From Bacteroidales bacterium (lineage in GTDB: Bacteria; Bacteroidota; Bacteroidia; Bacteroidales; UBA4417): a stretch of 64,000 nt of DNA. The number at the start of each line of letters is the position of its first letter. Position 1 is the first letter of the stretch. The stretch is from assembly GCA_030654075.1 (NCBI GenBank), contig JAURYB010000079.1:1-64000 (forward strand), in the 5' to 3' direction. Position numbers and translations under genes: made by a program. Below the pieces are notes generated by a model. That model did no database searches. It was given only the letters and a program-made list of their open reading frames with translations, and was not told the DNA's origin. This document shows positions 9,633-17,910 of this stretch, in pieces.

Positions 9633-11510
9633 TTACCTTCCCAGGAAAACCAACAGCACTGAAATATCCGAAGGGGAAATTCCGCTTATCCGTGACGCTT
9701 GTCCGATAGTTGCTGGTTTAATCCGGGTAAGTTTTTGCCTGGCTTCTGTTGACAAAGACGGAAGGCTAAGGTAATCGAAATCCGGTTTCAGTGGCATATC
9801 ATCAAACTTCGAAAGTTTTTCGGCTATTTCCTTTTCCTTATTAATATAACCGTCATACTTAATCAGGATTTCAGCTTCTTCAAGAATTTCTACAGAGTCC
9901 TCCCTTATCTCACGGGTGAAATTACCGAGGAAATCAATATGAGCAATCAGTTGATCCAATGAAACCTGTGGCCGTAAGAGTAACGAATCTAATTTTACTT
10001 TCTGCCTGATCGGAGCTGTGTTAATGCTTTCCAGAAATCCATTTACCTGGTCAGGACTTATGCTTGTAGTTTGCATAAACGCTTTAATCTTTACGATCCA
10101 TTCCAGTTTATTATTAACTCTCGAAAGTCTTTCTGAAGATGCCAGGCCGAGCTTATTACCGGCTGGCGTAAGCCGCAAATCAGCATTATCCTGCCTTAAC
10201 AGAATGCGGTATTCAGCTCTTGAAGTAAACATGCGGTAAGGCTCATCAACACCCTTTGTGATCAAATCATCAATTAACACACCAATATAGGCATCCGAAC
10301 GTTTCAGGATAAATGGGTCCTTTTCGTTCAATTTCAAGTGAGCATTTATACCCGCCATCAATCCCTGTGATGCCGCTTCTTCATAACCGGTTGTTCCGTT
10401 AATCTGTCCGGCAAAATAAAGGTTTTCAACCAGCTTTGTTTCCAACGTATATTTCAACTGAACAGGCGGAAAGTAATCGTATTCGATAGCATATCCAGGT
10501 CTGAAGATTCTTGCGTTTTCGAGCCCGGCAATTAAATGCAATGCTTTAACCTGAATTTCAGCAGGCAAAGATGAAGAAAACCCATTCAGGTAATACTCGG
10601 CCGTATTCCATCCTTCAGGTTCCACGAAGAGCTGGTGCCTGGTTTTATCTGCGAAACGGTTGATTTTATCTTCGATTGACGGACAGTACCTCGGGCCGGT
10701 TCCTTCAATTTTACCTGTAAACATCGGAGATTCATGAAAGCCTGTTTCAAGAACTTTATGAACTTCAGGAGAGGTATAGGTAATAAAACAAGGACGCTGT
10801 TTTTTCAAAACCGGGGTATCCGTAAAAGAGAATTTACCGGCATTTTCATCGCCGGGTTGTTCTTCCATACGCGAGAAATCGATGGATCTTCCGTCTATTC
10901 TTACCGGCGTTCCGGTCTTCATCCGGCTGGATTCGAATCCAAGCTGGATCAGATTCTCAGTTAATCCGGTTGAGTTCTTCTCCCCTATCCGGCCACCGCC
11001 AAATGATTTCAGTCCGATATGGATCAAACCATTCAGGAAAGTTCCGTTGGTAAGAACCACAGCTTTACTTTCGATATGGTATCCCATCGCGGTGTAAACA
11101 CCGGTTACGAAACCATCTTTTACCGATAGTCCAACAACAGTATCCTGCCAGAAATCAACATTAGGAATTCCTTCCAGTGTTAACCTCCACTTCTCGGAAA
11201 ACCGCATACGGTCACTCTGTGCACGTGGGCTCCACATAGCCGGACCTTTGGACCGGTTTAACATGCGGAACTGTATCATGGTATGATCGGTAATGATTCC
11301 TGACTGACCACCAAGCGCATCAATCTCTCTAACGATCTGACCTTTGGCAATGCCGCCCATAGCCGGGTTGCACGACATCTGGGCAATCGTTCCCATTTGC
11401 ATAGTGATAAGCAAAACCGAAGATCCAAGGTTAGCCGCTGCCGCTGCTGCCTCACTTCCGGCATGACCGGCACCTACTACAATTATATCGTATATTTTAA
11501 ACAAGTTCAA
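9633..11510 (-). CDS. mnmG: tRNA uridine-34 5-carboxymethylaminomethyl synthase subunit MnmG
   Basis: At 625 residues it has the normal length for MnmG (GidA), the FAD- and NADH-dependent partner of MnmE that installs the cmnm5 group on U34 of tRNAs. The dinucleotide-binding motif DIIVVGAGHAGSEAA is at residues 8-22, followed by CNPAMGGIAKGQ with the conserved Cys and GGGRIGEKNSTGL. The second signature PPVQLKYTLETKLVENLYFAGQINGTTGYEEAA and the C-terminal helical domain are also present. Start: ATG at 11510, directly next to the second parS site. ybeY lies 59 bases upstream and the DUF4175 gene beyond it, a same-strand cluster I would expect in Bacteroidetes. Confidence 0.98.
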   Translation of the reverse strand: MNLFKIYDIIVVGAGHAGSEAAAAAANLGSSVLLITMQMGTIAQMSCNPAMGGIAKGQIVREIDALGGQSGIITDHTMIQFRMLNRSKGPAMWSPRAQSDRMRFSEKWRLTLEGIPNVDFWQDTVVGLSVKDGFVTGVYTAMGYHIESKAVVLTNGTFLNGLIHIGLKSFGGGRIGEKNSTGLTENLIQLGFESSRMKTGTPVRIDGRSIDFSRMEEQPGDENAGKFSFTDTPVLKKQRPCFITYTSPEVHKVLETGFHESPMFTGKIEGTGPRYCPSIEDKINRFADKTRHQLFVEPEGWNTAEYYLNGFSSSLPAEIQVKALHLIAGLENARIFRPGYAIEYDYFPPVQLKYTLETKLVENLYFAGQINGTTGYEEAASQGLMAGINAHLKLNEKDPFILKRSDAYIGVLIDDLITKGVDEPYRMFTSRAEYRILLRQDNADLRLTPAGNKLGLASSERLSRVNNKLEWIVKIKAFMQTTSISPDQVNGFLESINTAPIRQKVKLDSLLLRPQVSLDQLIAHIDFLGNFTREIREDSVEILEEAEILIKYDGYINKEKEIAEKLSKFDDMPLKPDFDYLSLPSLSTEARQKLTRIKPATIGQASRISGISPSDISVLLVFLGR

Positions 11511-11512
11511 AG

Positions 11513-11528
11513 TGTTTCACGTGGAACA
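11513..11528 (-). promoter_or_regulatory. parS: parS centromere site, copy 2
   Basis: The plus strand reads TGTTTCACGTGGAACA, the exact reverse complement of the parS copy at 9613-9628, so the two sites face each other across mnmG, 1.9 kb apart. This copy covers bases -3 to -18 relative to the mnmG start codon, where a ribosome binding site would normally lie. Confidence 0.92.
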
Positions 11529-11569
11529 AAGTGCTGTAAGCTTTTGTTAGCAATGCTTACAGCGAATTA

Positions 11570-11989
11570 TTAAAGATTCGGGAAGGACGAAAGATAAAAA
11601 TCCTCCTTACTTCTCATCTCCTTTTTATCAGCAGCAGCTTTGTCTTTATATCCCGAAAGATGCAAAACACCATGTGCCATAACCCGCCCAAGTTCGGCAT
11701 CAAATCCAGTTTTAAAGCTTTCTGCATTCTCTTTTATTCTCTCAATACTTATAAAAATATCACCTGAAAGAATTCCCTTTTCGGAATAATCGAATGTAAT
11801 TATATCCGTGAGTGTATCGTGCTTCAGATATTTCTCATTCATCGAACCCAGGTAATCGTCGTTGCAGAAAATGTAGGTTATATCTCCGGCCATCTTTTTT
11901 TCGGCTTCGAGAATAGATTTCACCCAGGCTTTAACCTTAAGTTTATTCGTCAGATTAAATTCAATTTCCGCTGTTGAAAAGCTTATCAT
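11570..11989 (-). CDS. ybeY: Endoribonuclease YbeY, rRNA maturation factor
   Basis: A 139-residue YbeY/UPF0054 protein, slightly short as usual for the phylum. The zinc-binding signature is AHGVLHLSGYKDK near residue 110. The third metal ligand, usually His in GYDH, reads Lys here; I believe GYKDK is common in Bacteroidetes members, so this is not taken as a defect. YbeY acts in 16S rRNA 3'-end processing and ribosome quality control. It lies 13 bases downstream of the DUF4175 gene and just upstream of mnmG, forming a likely operon. Confidence 0.93.
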   Translation of the reverse strand: MISFSTAEIEFNLTNKLKVKAWVKSILEAEKKMAGDITYIFCNDDYLGSMNEKYLKHDTLTDIITFDYSEKGILSGDIFISIERIKENAESFKTGFDAELGRVMAHGVLHLSGYKDKAAADKKEMRSKEDFYLSSFPNL

Positions 11990-12002
11990 AATTCAGGTTT
12001 TA

Positions 12003-15000
12003 TTATTCAAATGAGAGAAAGTAAGCGTTTACTTTTGATTTGTAGAAAGGTTTAAGGTTAGGAGGAACTGTACGGAACAATTCAGTCTCCTTTTCTTTTA
12101 TCTTGTTGTATTCGAAGTACTTAGACGGATTATTGTAGAAAATATCCTTAGCTTCCTTCGATTCCCGTTTTTCGTCCAGTTCACGTTGCTGTTCAGCTTT
12201 TTCCGACTCAAGCATACGGGTTACAATCTCCTGTTGACGCTTTATCGTTTCAATATTTATACGCTTATTAACCAGATCCGTCTCCGTTTGTTCCATCTGC
12301 TGCATCATCTCCTTGATGCTTTTATCAACGCCCGATCCGTCCTTTTGCATTTCCTGTCCGTATTCCTGCATCTGCTTGCGAAGAGCTTCCTGCTGGGCAG
12401 CCATTCGGGCAAACTTCTCACTCATCTGCTTTTGCCCCTGCGCTCCTTGCTTTCCGGGTGCCGGCATTCCTTCTTTCAGCTGTTGCAATTGCTTGTTCAT
12501 CTGTTCCTGCAACTGCCGCATCGACTTCATCTTTCCCTGGCTCATTCCGGGCTTTGGATTCTTTTTTCCGGACTTACCGGAACCTTTACTCTGGGCACTT
12601 TGTTGCATTTGCTTTAACGATTCCGAAAGCATCAGCGCCAGATTGTTAACCGAAGTCATGGCATACTGCTGTTTGGTTTTCGCCGGTGCTACATCACGGC
12701 TATTCAGCTGACTTACAGCACCTTCCATGTTTGTTTCAACCGCTGTCATCTCCCGAAGGATGAACGGCTCGATGCTGGCCTGCCGTTTACTCAGTGCATA
12801 CAAACTATCGGAAACAATTTCCAGGTCGTCTTTCAGGTTTTTCTGCCGTTGAATAATCTGAAGGTATTTGGGATTAGTTGTACTGACAACATTTAACTGC
12901 TTTATTATATCTTCCTGGTTGAATGAAATCTTTACCAGGTTATCCAGTATTTGCCTGATCGCTTCCATATCTTCTCCTTCATCTTCCTGCTCCATTTCCT
13001 GCTGCATCTCACTTAGTTTCTTACTCAGTTTCTTCATTTTGCCGGATGCGTCTTTCTGCGATTTGGAAGCTTTCTGAGGTTTACCACTCTTTATTTCCTC
13101 ACTGCTCTTATCCATATCCTGGTCTATTTCCTTTTCATCCGCATCCGTATTTTCCAGTTTGTTCGGCTCTTCCAGTTCACTGTTCTTTTTCTCCAGCTCG
13201 TTCAGATCATCTTTCAGCTGGTCAAATTGCTTGTTCAGATCGTCCTGCTTTTCATTCAGCTTATCCAGATTTTCCTTTTTAGCATCACTGGATTCATCAC
13301 CAAGTTTTTTCTGGTCTTCAGAAAGTTTATCAAGCTTATCGATAGTTTGCTGAAGCTTCTGCTCAACTTCAAGCTGTTTAAATAATTCCAGATTGCGATC
13401 AAGTTCTTTCTCCAGGCCTTTGCTGTCGTCCTTCATTTTCTCGAGCATTTCAGCCACTTTATCCTTGTCGATATTCTCAAGCATTTTCTGCAATTCCTCG
13501 TACATCTTTTTCATGTCTTCGGTCATCACTTTATTAAACAAATCCTCGAGCTGCTTTTGCTTTTCCATGATCTCAGGCGAAAGCTCCTGGTACTGATTTT
13601 GCTGCAGACTTTTTTCTTTATTCTCTTTTTCTATTTCCTGAACCTGCTCCTGCAAAGAATTCTGCTTATCGAGCAATTGCTTTAAGGTCTGTTTTTCCTG
13701 CCACCCTACTTCCTTTTTATCCACCATTTTCTTCTGCATATCCTCCACTTGTTTTTGTAAGGATTTCGACTGTTTGATAACCGATTCCATCTTATCCTTG
13801 ATGTCATCATTCTTCTTTTCAGTCATTTTTTCAATCTCATCCAGCGTAGGAACTTTAAAAATATGTTTTGTTGAACGTGTAGATTTATTGCCTGTTACGC
13901 CATCATTATCCCAGATTTCAAAATAATACTCTACTTCATCACCCGGCTGCAGAAACAAGGTCGACATATCCATAAAGTAGAAAAACTGCTGCTGGAGCAA
14001 TGATTTATCAAGTTTAACTTCCCGCGTTTTAACTTCCGGAGTTGTGTTTTCTGAACCCGCTTTCTTAACCGTCCAGGCGAATTCCAGCTTACTTAATCCA
14101 TAGTCATCTTTAACATTTCCCTGGTAGTACAGCCTGTTATCATAGATGGAATCTTTAAATTCTTCAACCGATATAGAGGGGTACAAATCGGGAATAACAT
14201 TCACCAGGTAAGATAAAGAATCGCGGTTACTGAAATATTCGTTTCCGATGATAACCGAATATGGCATTCCTGACATCATTCGCGCCGACTGGGTAAATGT
14301 ATTTGATTTCCCGGCCACAACTTCAGTCAGCTTCCCTCCTATTCTGAAAAGCAGTTTTCGGGTGTCGCGCGTAAAAAATTTCCAGGTAAGCCGCGTTCCC
14401 AGAGGCACGGTTAGGTCGCCGGTGTTGGACATGGTTTCGCTTTTTCGCCCCAGGTAAGCGGGATATTCAGCCAATACATCAAAGGAAAGTATAATGGGTT
14501 TAGGAAGAATTTTTATGGTGTATTCCTTTGAATTGAATTGGTCAGCCGTGATTATAAAAGGTGTATTCTGTTGCAAATTCCTGAACGTGTAGCTGTAAAG
14601 CACATTGCTCTCCTTTTCCATACGGTAGTTAGCCTTGTTGGATTGAAGGAATAATTGTGCAGGAATTTCATCACCTTCTATTTTAATCTTAACTGTAAAA
14701 TCATCCTGCTGAACAGCCTGAAGTTTGTCATTCAATACCTTAATTGTGAAAGGTGCCGGACGCTCAAAAACTTCATTGTGATAAATAATCCGTTTGGATG
14801 GCGCAATAATAAAAGAAGGTGAAATCACTAAAGCGGCCAAAAGAAAAATAACCGGTGGCAATGCATACGGCAGATACTTTCGGTTCTTCTTCAGATCAAC
14901 TGCATCGGTGAAAGGAACAGGTTGCAAATGCCTGATTTTTTGATCGATACTTGCCCGGATCAGATCGCTGCTTTCATCCTTATCTTGCTCCAAATGATGC

Positions 15001-15344
15001 AGTTGCAAGGTATTCAGCAACACATCCTTAACTTCCGTGAAATGCTTCCCTATAATTTGAGCCGCCTGCTCATGATTTATTACTTTGCCCAACCGGCTGA
15101 TATGAGCAATTGGAAGAACAATATAACGACCAATAATGTATACAGTTGTAAACAGGAATGTATAGAAAAGTAAACTCCGTGTGCCGGTGCCAAACCATGA
15201 GAAATATTCGAGCAGCACGATCAAAATAAAATACATGCCGAGGGCTGCCAGCGAATAGAGCAGCCCGCGGATGAGTTGGTTTTTATAGTATTTCCGGATA
15301 AACTCATCTATCTTCCGGATCAATAACGCATAATTACTTTCCAT
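12003..15344 (-). CDS. DUF4175-family membrane and coiled-coil protein
   Basis: A 1113-residue protein. Residues 20-80 contain two transmembrane helices and residues 155-180 a third. A beta-rich extracytoplasmic-looking region follows to about residue 500. The rest is almost entirely Lys/Glu/Gln-rich coiled coil (500-1060) with runs such as EKQKQLEDLFNKVM and KQMQEYGQEMQKDG. The arrangement matches the large Bacteroidetes DUF4175 proteins, which I recall lying next to ybeY and mnmG; their function is not established. The low-complexity coding produces several long antisense frames that are not genes. It is transcribed away from gltX, with a 427-base spacer between the two genes. Confidence 0.85.
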   Translation of the reverse strand: MESNYALLIRKIDEFIRKYYKNQLIRGLLYSLAALGMYFILIVLLEYFSWFGTGTRSLLFYTFLFTTVYIIGRYIVLPIAHISRLGKVINHEQAAQIIGKHFTEVKDVLLNTLQLHHLEQDKDESSDLIRASIDQKIRHLQPVPFTDAVDLKKNRKYLPYALPPVIFLLAALVISPSFIIAPSKRIIYHNEVFERPAPFTIKVLNDKLQAVQQDDFTVKIKIEGDEIPAQLFLQSNKANYRMEKESNVLYSYTFRNLQQNTPFIITADQFNSKEYTIKILPKPIILSFDVLAEYPAYLGRKSETMSNTGDLTVPLGTRLTWKFFTRDTRKLLFRIGGKLTEVVAGKSNTFTQSARMMSGMPYSVIIGNEYFSNRDSLSYLVNVIPDLYPSISVEEFKDSIYDNRLYYQGNVKDDYGLSKLEFAWTVKKAGSENTTPEVKTREVKLDKSLLQQQFFYFMDMSTLFLQPGDEVEYYFEIWDNDGVTGNKSTRSTKHIFKVPTLDEIEKMTEKKNDDIKDKMESVIKQSKSLQKQVEDMQKKMVDKKEVGWQEKQTLKQLLDKQNSLQEQVQEIEKENKEKSLQQNQYQELSPEIMEKQKQLEDLFNKVMTEDMKKMYEELQKMLENIDKDKVAEMLEKMKDDSKGLEKELDRNLELFKQLEVEQKLQQTIDKLDKLSEDQKKLGDESSDAKKENLDKLNEKQDDLNKQFDQLKDDLNELEKKNSELEEPNKLENTDADEKEIDQDMDKSSEEIKSGKPQKASKSQKDASGKMKKLSKKLSEMQQEMEQEDEGEDMEAIRQILDNLVKISFNQEDIIKQLNVVSTTNPKYLQIIQRQKNLKDDLEIVSDSLYALSKRQASIEPFILREMTAVETNMEGAVSQLNSRDVAPAKTKQQYAMTSVNNLALMLSESLKQMQQSAQSKGSGKSGKKNPKPGMSQGKMKSMRQLQEQMNKQLQQLKEGMPAPGKQGAQGQKQMSEKFARMAAQQEALRKQMQEYGQEMQKDGSGVDKSIKEMMQQMEQTETDLVNKRINIETIKRQQEIVTRMLESEKAEQQRELDEKRESKEAKDIFYNNPSKYFEYNKIKEKETELFRTVPPNLKPFYKSKVNAYFLSFE

Positions 15345-15492
15345 TGTTTCAGTTGGTCAACCCCGGGTGAACTATCGCTGATTATACCCGAAGTTGTTAA
15401 CAAATTAACCCGCAAAGGTAACAACTATAGTTGATTGTTGTTTGATCCCTTTTTAGCTAGGGTATATTCCAGATCCGGATCCAATATATTTT

Positions 15493-15662
15493 ACCACGGA
15501 GGCACGAAGAACACAGAGATTCACGGAGGTTAAATAGTAAGTCCTTAATTTAACTCCAAACGAGTGGTTAATAAGAGTCTAATTTTCTTTTACACAACCT
15601 GGATTCCACAGCCTTTGCATTCCAAATCTCTGTGTTCCTCCATGCTCTCCGTGCCTCCGTGG
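15493..15662. repeat. Interrupted inverted repeat between the DUF4175 gene and gltX
   Basis: The 427-base spacer 15345-15771 has no gene. It contains ACCACGGAGGCACG plus an AACACAGAGATT stretch at 15493-15521, and the reverse complement of the same sequence at 15624-15662 with about 10 extra bases in the middle of the arm. The arms are separated by about 100 AT-rich bases. Sequences of this ACCACGGAGGCACGG type are familiar as dispersed intergenic repeats in several bacterial phyla. No transposase is present. Confidence 0.8.
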
Positions 15663-15743
15663 TTATATTTCTTCATAACCTCTATGATACAAAGTTGCCT
15701 ATAGTTCGAATAATGAATTAAAAAAACAGAAGTAGAGGTTTTG

Positions 15744-15751
15744 TATCTTTG
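15744..15751 (+). promoter_or_regulatory. -7 box of the gltX promoter
   Basis: TATCTTTG matches the Bacteroidetes primary-sigma -7 consensus TAnnTTTG and lies 20 bases before the gltX ATG. I see no good TTG at the expected -33 distance, so the promoter is only partly supported. It implies a short leader of about 15 bases. Confidence 0.55.
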
Positions 15752-15771
15752 CGCCCTTTAATAACAAAATT

Positions 15772-17295
15772 ATGCGTGAAGTAAGAGTACGTTTTGCCCC
15801 AAGTCCTACAGGCCCGTTACATATTGGCGGAGTACGGACAGCTTTATATAATTATCTTTTTGCCCGTAAACTCGGCGGCAAATTTATCCTCCGGATCGAA
15901 GATACCGACCAGGGCAGATTTGTTCCTGGTGCTGAACAATATATCATAGAATCATTGACCTGGAGCGGAATTCATTTCGACGAAGGTGTTCATATCGGCG
16001 GCCCATACGCTCCTTACCGCCAAAGCGATCGCAAGGAAATATATCATCAGTATGCATTGCAGCTTCTGCAAAACGGAACCGCGTATTATGCTTTTGATAC
16101 ACCCGAAGAACTGGATGCTATCCGTAAGCAATACGAATCGCGCAAAGAGACTTTCCAGTATGGTCCTCAAACCAGGATGGGATTGAAAAACTCATTGACA
16201 TTACCAGAAAATGAAGTAAAGGAAATGCTCGATGCCGGTGTACATAATGTTATCCGCGTTACGATTCCTGAACACGAAACTATCACGGTTCATGACTTGA
16301 TACGAGGTGTTGTTACTGTAGATTCCGCCTTGCTTGATGATAAAGTTCTGTACAAATCGGACGGAATGCCGACCTATCACCTTGCCAATGTAGTTGACGA
16401 TTACCTGATGAAAATATCGCATGTGATACGTGGTGAAGAATGGCTGCCATCGGCACCGTTGCATGTTCTTCTCTATCGCTTTTTCGGTTGGGAAAAAGAA
16501 ATGCCGGAGTTTGCTCACTTACCACTTCTGCTTAAACCCGATGGAAACGGCAAGCTCAGCAAACGTGATGGCGACCGTTTGGGCTTCCCAGTTTTTCCTT
16601 TACGCTGGACTGATCCCAAAACAAATGAAGTATCCTCAGGCTACCGCGAAAGTGGCTATCTGCCCGAAGCTTTTGTAAATATGCTGGCATTCCTTGGCTG
16701 GAATCCCGGAACTGAACAGGAATTATTTACTCTGGATGAACTGGTTCAGGAATTCAGTATTGAGCGCGTAAGTAAATCCGGAGCTAAATTTGATGTGGAA
16801 AAAGCACATTGGTTCAATCACCAGTACATGTCGAAAAAGACTCCGGCTGAATTGGCAGCTTTACTGATTCCAATCCTTGAATTGAAGAACATTAAAGCAT
16901 CCCTTGAATATGTTGAACAAGTCTGCGCATTGATTCACGATCGCGCTGTTTTGATTCCTGATTTGTTTACCCAATCGCATTTCTTCTTTCTCGATCCCGA
17001 GTCGTATGATGAAAAAGTGGTTGCTAAAATCTGGAAAACCGAAACCCCTACCCTACTGGCTGAATATATTCCAGTACTTGAAGCGACCGAACCTTTTATA
17101 AAAGAGAATATCGAGATCAACACTAAAGAATTCGTTCAGAACAAAGGAATCGGAATGGGCCAACTAATGAATCCATTGAGATTAACGGTTGTTGGAACCA
17201 ATGCCGGCCCGGGAATGATGGATATGATGGCTGTGATTGGGAAAGAATTTATTATACCACGCATCAGGCAATGTATTGAAAAAATCAAAGGTTAG
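15772..17295 (+). CDS. gltX: Glutamate-tRNA ligase
   Basis: A 507-residue class I aminoacyl-tRNA synthetase that charges tRNA-Glu. The HIGH-type motif sits in FAPSPTGPLHIGGVRTAL near the N-terminus and the KMSKS-type motif KLSKR at residues 261-265. Between them is the LYKSDGMPTYHLANVVDD region typical of GlxRS. The C-terminal anticodon-binding domain ends with an NPLRLTVVGTNAGPGM motif. Because glnS is also present in the window, this GluRS probably does not need to mischarge tRNA-Gln. The gene is monocistronic: its own -7 box precedes it and a terminator hairpin follows. Confidence 0.98.
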   Translation: MREVRVRFAPSPTGPLHIGGVRTALYNYLFARKLGGKFILRIEDTDQGRFVPGAEQYIIESLTWSGIHFDEGVHIGGPYAPYRQSDRKEIYHQYALQLLQNGTAYYAFDTPEELDAIRKQYESRKETFQYGPQTRMGLKNSLTLPENEVKEMLDAGVHNVIRVTIPEHETITVHDLIRGVVTVDSALLDDKVLYKSDGMPTYHLANVVDDYLMKISHVIRGEEWLPSAPLHVLLYRFFGWEKEMPEFAHLPLLLKPDGNGKLSKRDGDRLGFPVFPLRWTDPKTNEVSSGYRESGYLPEAFVNMLAFLGWNPGTEQELFTLDELVQEFSIERVSKSGAKFDVEKAHWFNHQYMSKKTPAELAALLIPILELKNIKASLEYVEQVCALIHDRAVLIPDLFTQSHFFFLDPESYDEKVVAKIWKTETPTLLAEYIPVLEATEPFIKENIEINTKEFVQNKGIGMGQLMNPLRLTVVGTNAGPGMMDMMAVIGKEFIIPRIRQCIEKIKG

Positions 17296-17328
17296 TTTTA
17301 ATCTCAGAAGTTCATGGTGGAATAATTT

Positions 17329-17366
17329 TGGTTAATGGAGAAATAATTTTCATTAACCAGTTTTTT
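17329..17366 (+). terminator. Intrinsic terminator after gltX
   Basis: TGGTTAATG at 17329-17337 pairs with CATTAACCA at 17351-17359 around a 13-base loop and is followed by GTTTTTTA. It lies 34 bases past the gltX stop. Confidence 0.75.
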
Positions 17367-17450
17367 ATCAGAAAAGGCAGGCATTTTTGATTGATAACAA
17401 ATTATCCTTTGAGCAATTTCAAAAAAGTTTTTCCGGGGTTTATTGCTTTA

Positions 17451-17910
17451 TATCTTTGTCGGGAATTCCCTTGTTTACCATAGAATTTATTGTCCTAAGT
17501 AAATACTGACATTTTCAGCGCTTAACAACTGAATAAATGAAGCAGCTGATACACCTGGTTATTTTTTTTGAAATCTCAGAAGCTTTAAACATAACTTAAA
17601 AACAATCTTCAACTTCCAAAAGTCACCCTATTCCCCTGATATACAAATCGTTTTTGTTTATCCTATCCCGCTGAAAGATTTCTGAATACTATACTGAAAA
17701 CAGTTAACCTTTTTCTCAATTCCGACTAAAAATAGGCCCATGTTATAAAGACTGAAAACTATTTCTGAAACTTCCAACCAGGAAAACTATCTCTGAAAAG
17801 AAGCATTTAAAAAGTGGCATCAACACATTTATTTGCAATCAGGATTAATCCTTTTGAATTTCCGGGAATCTAACGATAGATTTCTTTTGCTAACCAGTAC
17901 AAATTATTTC
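17451..17910 (+). promoter_or_regulatory. Candidate promoter and long leader of the TonB receptor gene
   Basis: The spacer after gltX has no convincing gene. TATCTTTG at 17451-17458 matches the Bacteroidetes -7 box, though no clear -33 TTG is seen. If used, it would give a leader of about 450 bases before the preferred ATG at 17911. I could not identify a riboswitch or other known fold in the leader. Confidence 0.3.

Noticed and set aside
12186-13596. Several long plus-strand reading frames opposite the DUF4175 gene
   Set aside because: They are antisense to a clear coiled-coil coding region, whose Lys/Glu/Gln-rich codons leave few stops on the other strand; the translations are Ser/Leu/Phe-rich nonsense with no motifs.
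15493-15662. Insertion sequence ends
   Set aside because: No transposase frame lies between the arms and only about 100 bases separate them.
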